Source: Bordetella parapertussis (GTDB lineage: Bacteria > Pseudomonadota > Gammaproteobacteria > Burkholderiales > Thiobacillaceae). From it: DNA of 35,836 bases. The stretch covers positions 1 through 35,836 of the forward strand of contig CAMDCO010000020.1 of the NCBI GenBank assembly GCA_945890495.1, read 5' to 3'. A model generated the notes under the pieces. That model ran no database searches and had not been told where the DNA came from. It saw nothing but the letters and a program-made list of their open reading frames with translations. The position numbers and the translations under genes were made by a program. Positions 34,744-35,836 of this stretch are shown in pieces (position 1 is the first letter of the stretch; each line of letters starts with the position of its first letter).

Positions 34744-35277
34744 ATGGATCGTGCAACCTTAGCTCGCCCTTACGCCGAAGCAATCGCCAAACTAGCTGGA
34801 GAGGAAAACTCTTGGGGACAATGGTCCGAGCAGCTTGCTTTGTTGGCGATGGTCGCCAGTGATACGCAATTCCGCGATCTGGCAGCCAATCCAGCCGCCT
34901 CCAGCGGCCGTGTTGCCGAAGTTGTATTGGCTGTGTGCGGCGACAACCTCGGCCCTGAGGGTGGAAATCTGGCCCGGCTATTAACGGAAAACAAGCGCTT
35001 GGCGTTGTTGCCGGAGATTGTCAGCTTGTTTGAAGCGTTGAAGTCAGAGCGAGAGGGCGAACTGGCTGCGCATATCACGAGCGCTTTTGCGCTTGCTGAC
35101 GCGCAGTTGGCAGGTTTGGTCGTCAAATTGGAAGCCAAGTTTGGCCGCAAGGTCACCGCCACTCAGTCTGTCGATAGCGAATTGATTGGTGGCGTCGTGA
35201 TACAGGTCGGCGACGAGGTCATGGATGCGTCGGTGCGCGGTGGGCTTGAAGCCTTGGCCGTCACCCTGAAAGCTTAA
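34744..35277 (+). CDS. atpH: ATP synthase F1 subunit delta
   Basis: Caps the F1 head and links it to subunit b. The 177-residue protein starts [15 protein letters not shown], the conserved N-terminal helix that contacts alpha. It has [21 protein letters not shown] in the middle and ends with the family stretch [25 protein letters not shown]. Length matches the family. Confidence 0.97.
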   Translation: MDRATLARPYAEAIAKLAGEENSWGQWSEQLALLAMVASDTQFRDLAANPAASSGRVAEVVLAVCGDNLGPEGGNLARLLTENKRLALLPEIVSLFEALKSEREGELAAHITSAFALADAQLAGLVVKLEAKFGRKVTATQSVDSELIGGVVIQVGDEVMDASVRGGLEALAVTLKA

Positions 35278-35297
35278 TCAAGAAATTTGGAGTTCTC

Positions 35298-35836
35298 ATG
35301 CAACTCAATCCGTCTGAAATCAGCGAGCTGATCAAGAGCCGAATCCAGAATCTGGAAGCGGGTTCCGAACTGCGTACCCAGGGGACTGTCGTCTCCGTCA
35401 CCGACGGTATCGTGCGAGTGCACGGATTGGCCGAAGTCATGCAAGGTGAAATGCTGGAATTCCCCGGCAATGTCTTCGGCATGGCGCTGAACCTTGAGCG
35501 CGACTCTGTCGGTGCTGTCGTTTTGGGTGAGTACGAACACATCTGTGAGGGTGATACGGTCAAATGTACAGGCCGCATCCTGGAAGTCCCTATCGGTGAA
35601 GCGCTGCTTGGGCGTGTGGTTAATTCGCTGGGTCAGCCCATAGACGGCAAGGGGCCGATCGATTGCCCGCAAACCGCCCCGATTGAACAGATTGCGCCAG
35701 GCGTCATTTCGCGGCAGTCAGTATCGCAGCCGATGCAAACCGGCCTCAAGGCGATCGACGCCATGGTTCCTGTTGGCCGTGGTCAGCGTGAATTGATCAT
35801 CGGCGACCGTCAGACAGGCAAAACGGCTGTGGCCAT
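35298..35836 (+). CDS. atpA: ATP synthase F1 subunit alpha (partial, runs off right edge)
   Basis: Non-catalytic nucleotide-binding subunit of F1. About 179 codons are present: [16 protein letters not shown], then the beta-barrel domain ([34 protein letters not shown]), [15 protein letters not shown], and [10 protein letters not shown]. It ends in the P-loop GDRQTGKT at the window edge. Start ATG at 35298, preceded by TTTGGAGT. The rest of the gene and presumably atpG, atpD and atpC lie beyond the window. Confidence 0.97.
   Translation, partial: MQLNPSEISELIKSRIQNLEAGSELRTQGTVVSVTDGIVRVHGLAEVMQGEMLEFPGNVFGMALNLERDSVGAVVLGEYEHICEGDTVKCTGRILEVPIGEALLGRVVNSLGQPIDGKGPIDCPQTAPIEQIAPGVISRQSVSQPMQTGLKAIDAMVPVGRGQRELIIGDRQTGKTAVA

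Overview
This window is a compact stretch of bacterial chromosome around the replication origin. Gene content and order point to a beta/gamma-proteobacterium. The clues are def-fmt-rsmB-DUF4390-ntrY-ntrX-trkA-trkH in one run, dprA-smg followed by a topoisomerase III-type enzyme, dnaA-dnaN-gyrB without recF, and mnmG-rsmG-parA-parB leading into atpIBEFHA. The pattern resembles Betaproteobacteria or Acidithiobacillia, but I cannot name a genus from sequence alone.

Layout. (1) 1-199: the outer end of an insertion sequence, with a transposase-like C-terminal tail and a 25-bp-spaced pair of terminal repeats. (2) 286-1553 (+): mlaA and a GreB-type factor. (3) 12249 down to 1554 (-): a tightly packed ten-gene run covering N-terminal maturation (def, fmt), 16S rRNA methylation (rsmB), a DUF4390 exported protein, an NtrY/NtrX-like two-component system, the Trk potassium system, an Fe(II)/oxidative-stress protein (yggX) and ubiE. 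(4) 12326-17402 (+): dprA, smg, a topB-like topoisomerase, then a 2-Cys peroxiredoxin closed by a strong terminator. (5) 22793 down to 17467 (-): dnaA, dnaN, gyrB. (6) 22962-28360 (+): rpmH (too short for usual ORF cut-offs), rnpA, yidC, mnmE and an ABC exporter. (7) 28517-32649 (+): mnmG, rsmG, parA, parB. (8) 32737 to the right edge (+): the F1Fo ATP synthase operon, cut inside atpA.

The genes work together as the usual origin-proximal set: replication initiation and clamp (dnaA, dnaN, gyrB), origin segregation (parAB plus two identical parS-like sites at 19929 and 28362), ribosome and tRNA maturation (rpmH, rnpA, mnmE, mnmG, rsmG, rsmB), membrane insertion (yidC) and energy supply (atp). 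Everything right of about 22.9 kb is on the + strand. On the left, most genes are on the - strand, and base composition appears to change sign at the dnaA region.

I found no clearly novel multi-gene system. The observations most worth following up are: an NtrX-like regulator whose central AAA+ domain has lost the Walker A lysine, the Walker B aspartate and the GAFTGA loop; a parS site lying in the gyrB leader; a candidate origin between dnaA and dnaN rather than between dnaA and rpmH; and an MsbA-like exporter inserted between mnmE and mnmG. No intergenic stretch exceeds 300 bases, and I saw no tRNA, rRNA or CRISPR array.
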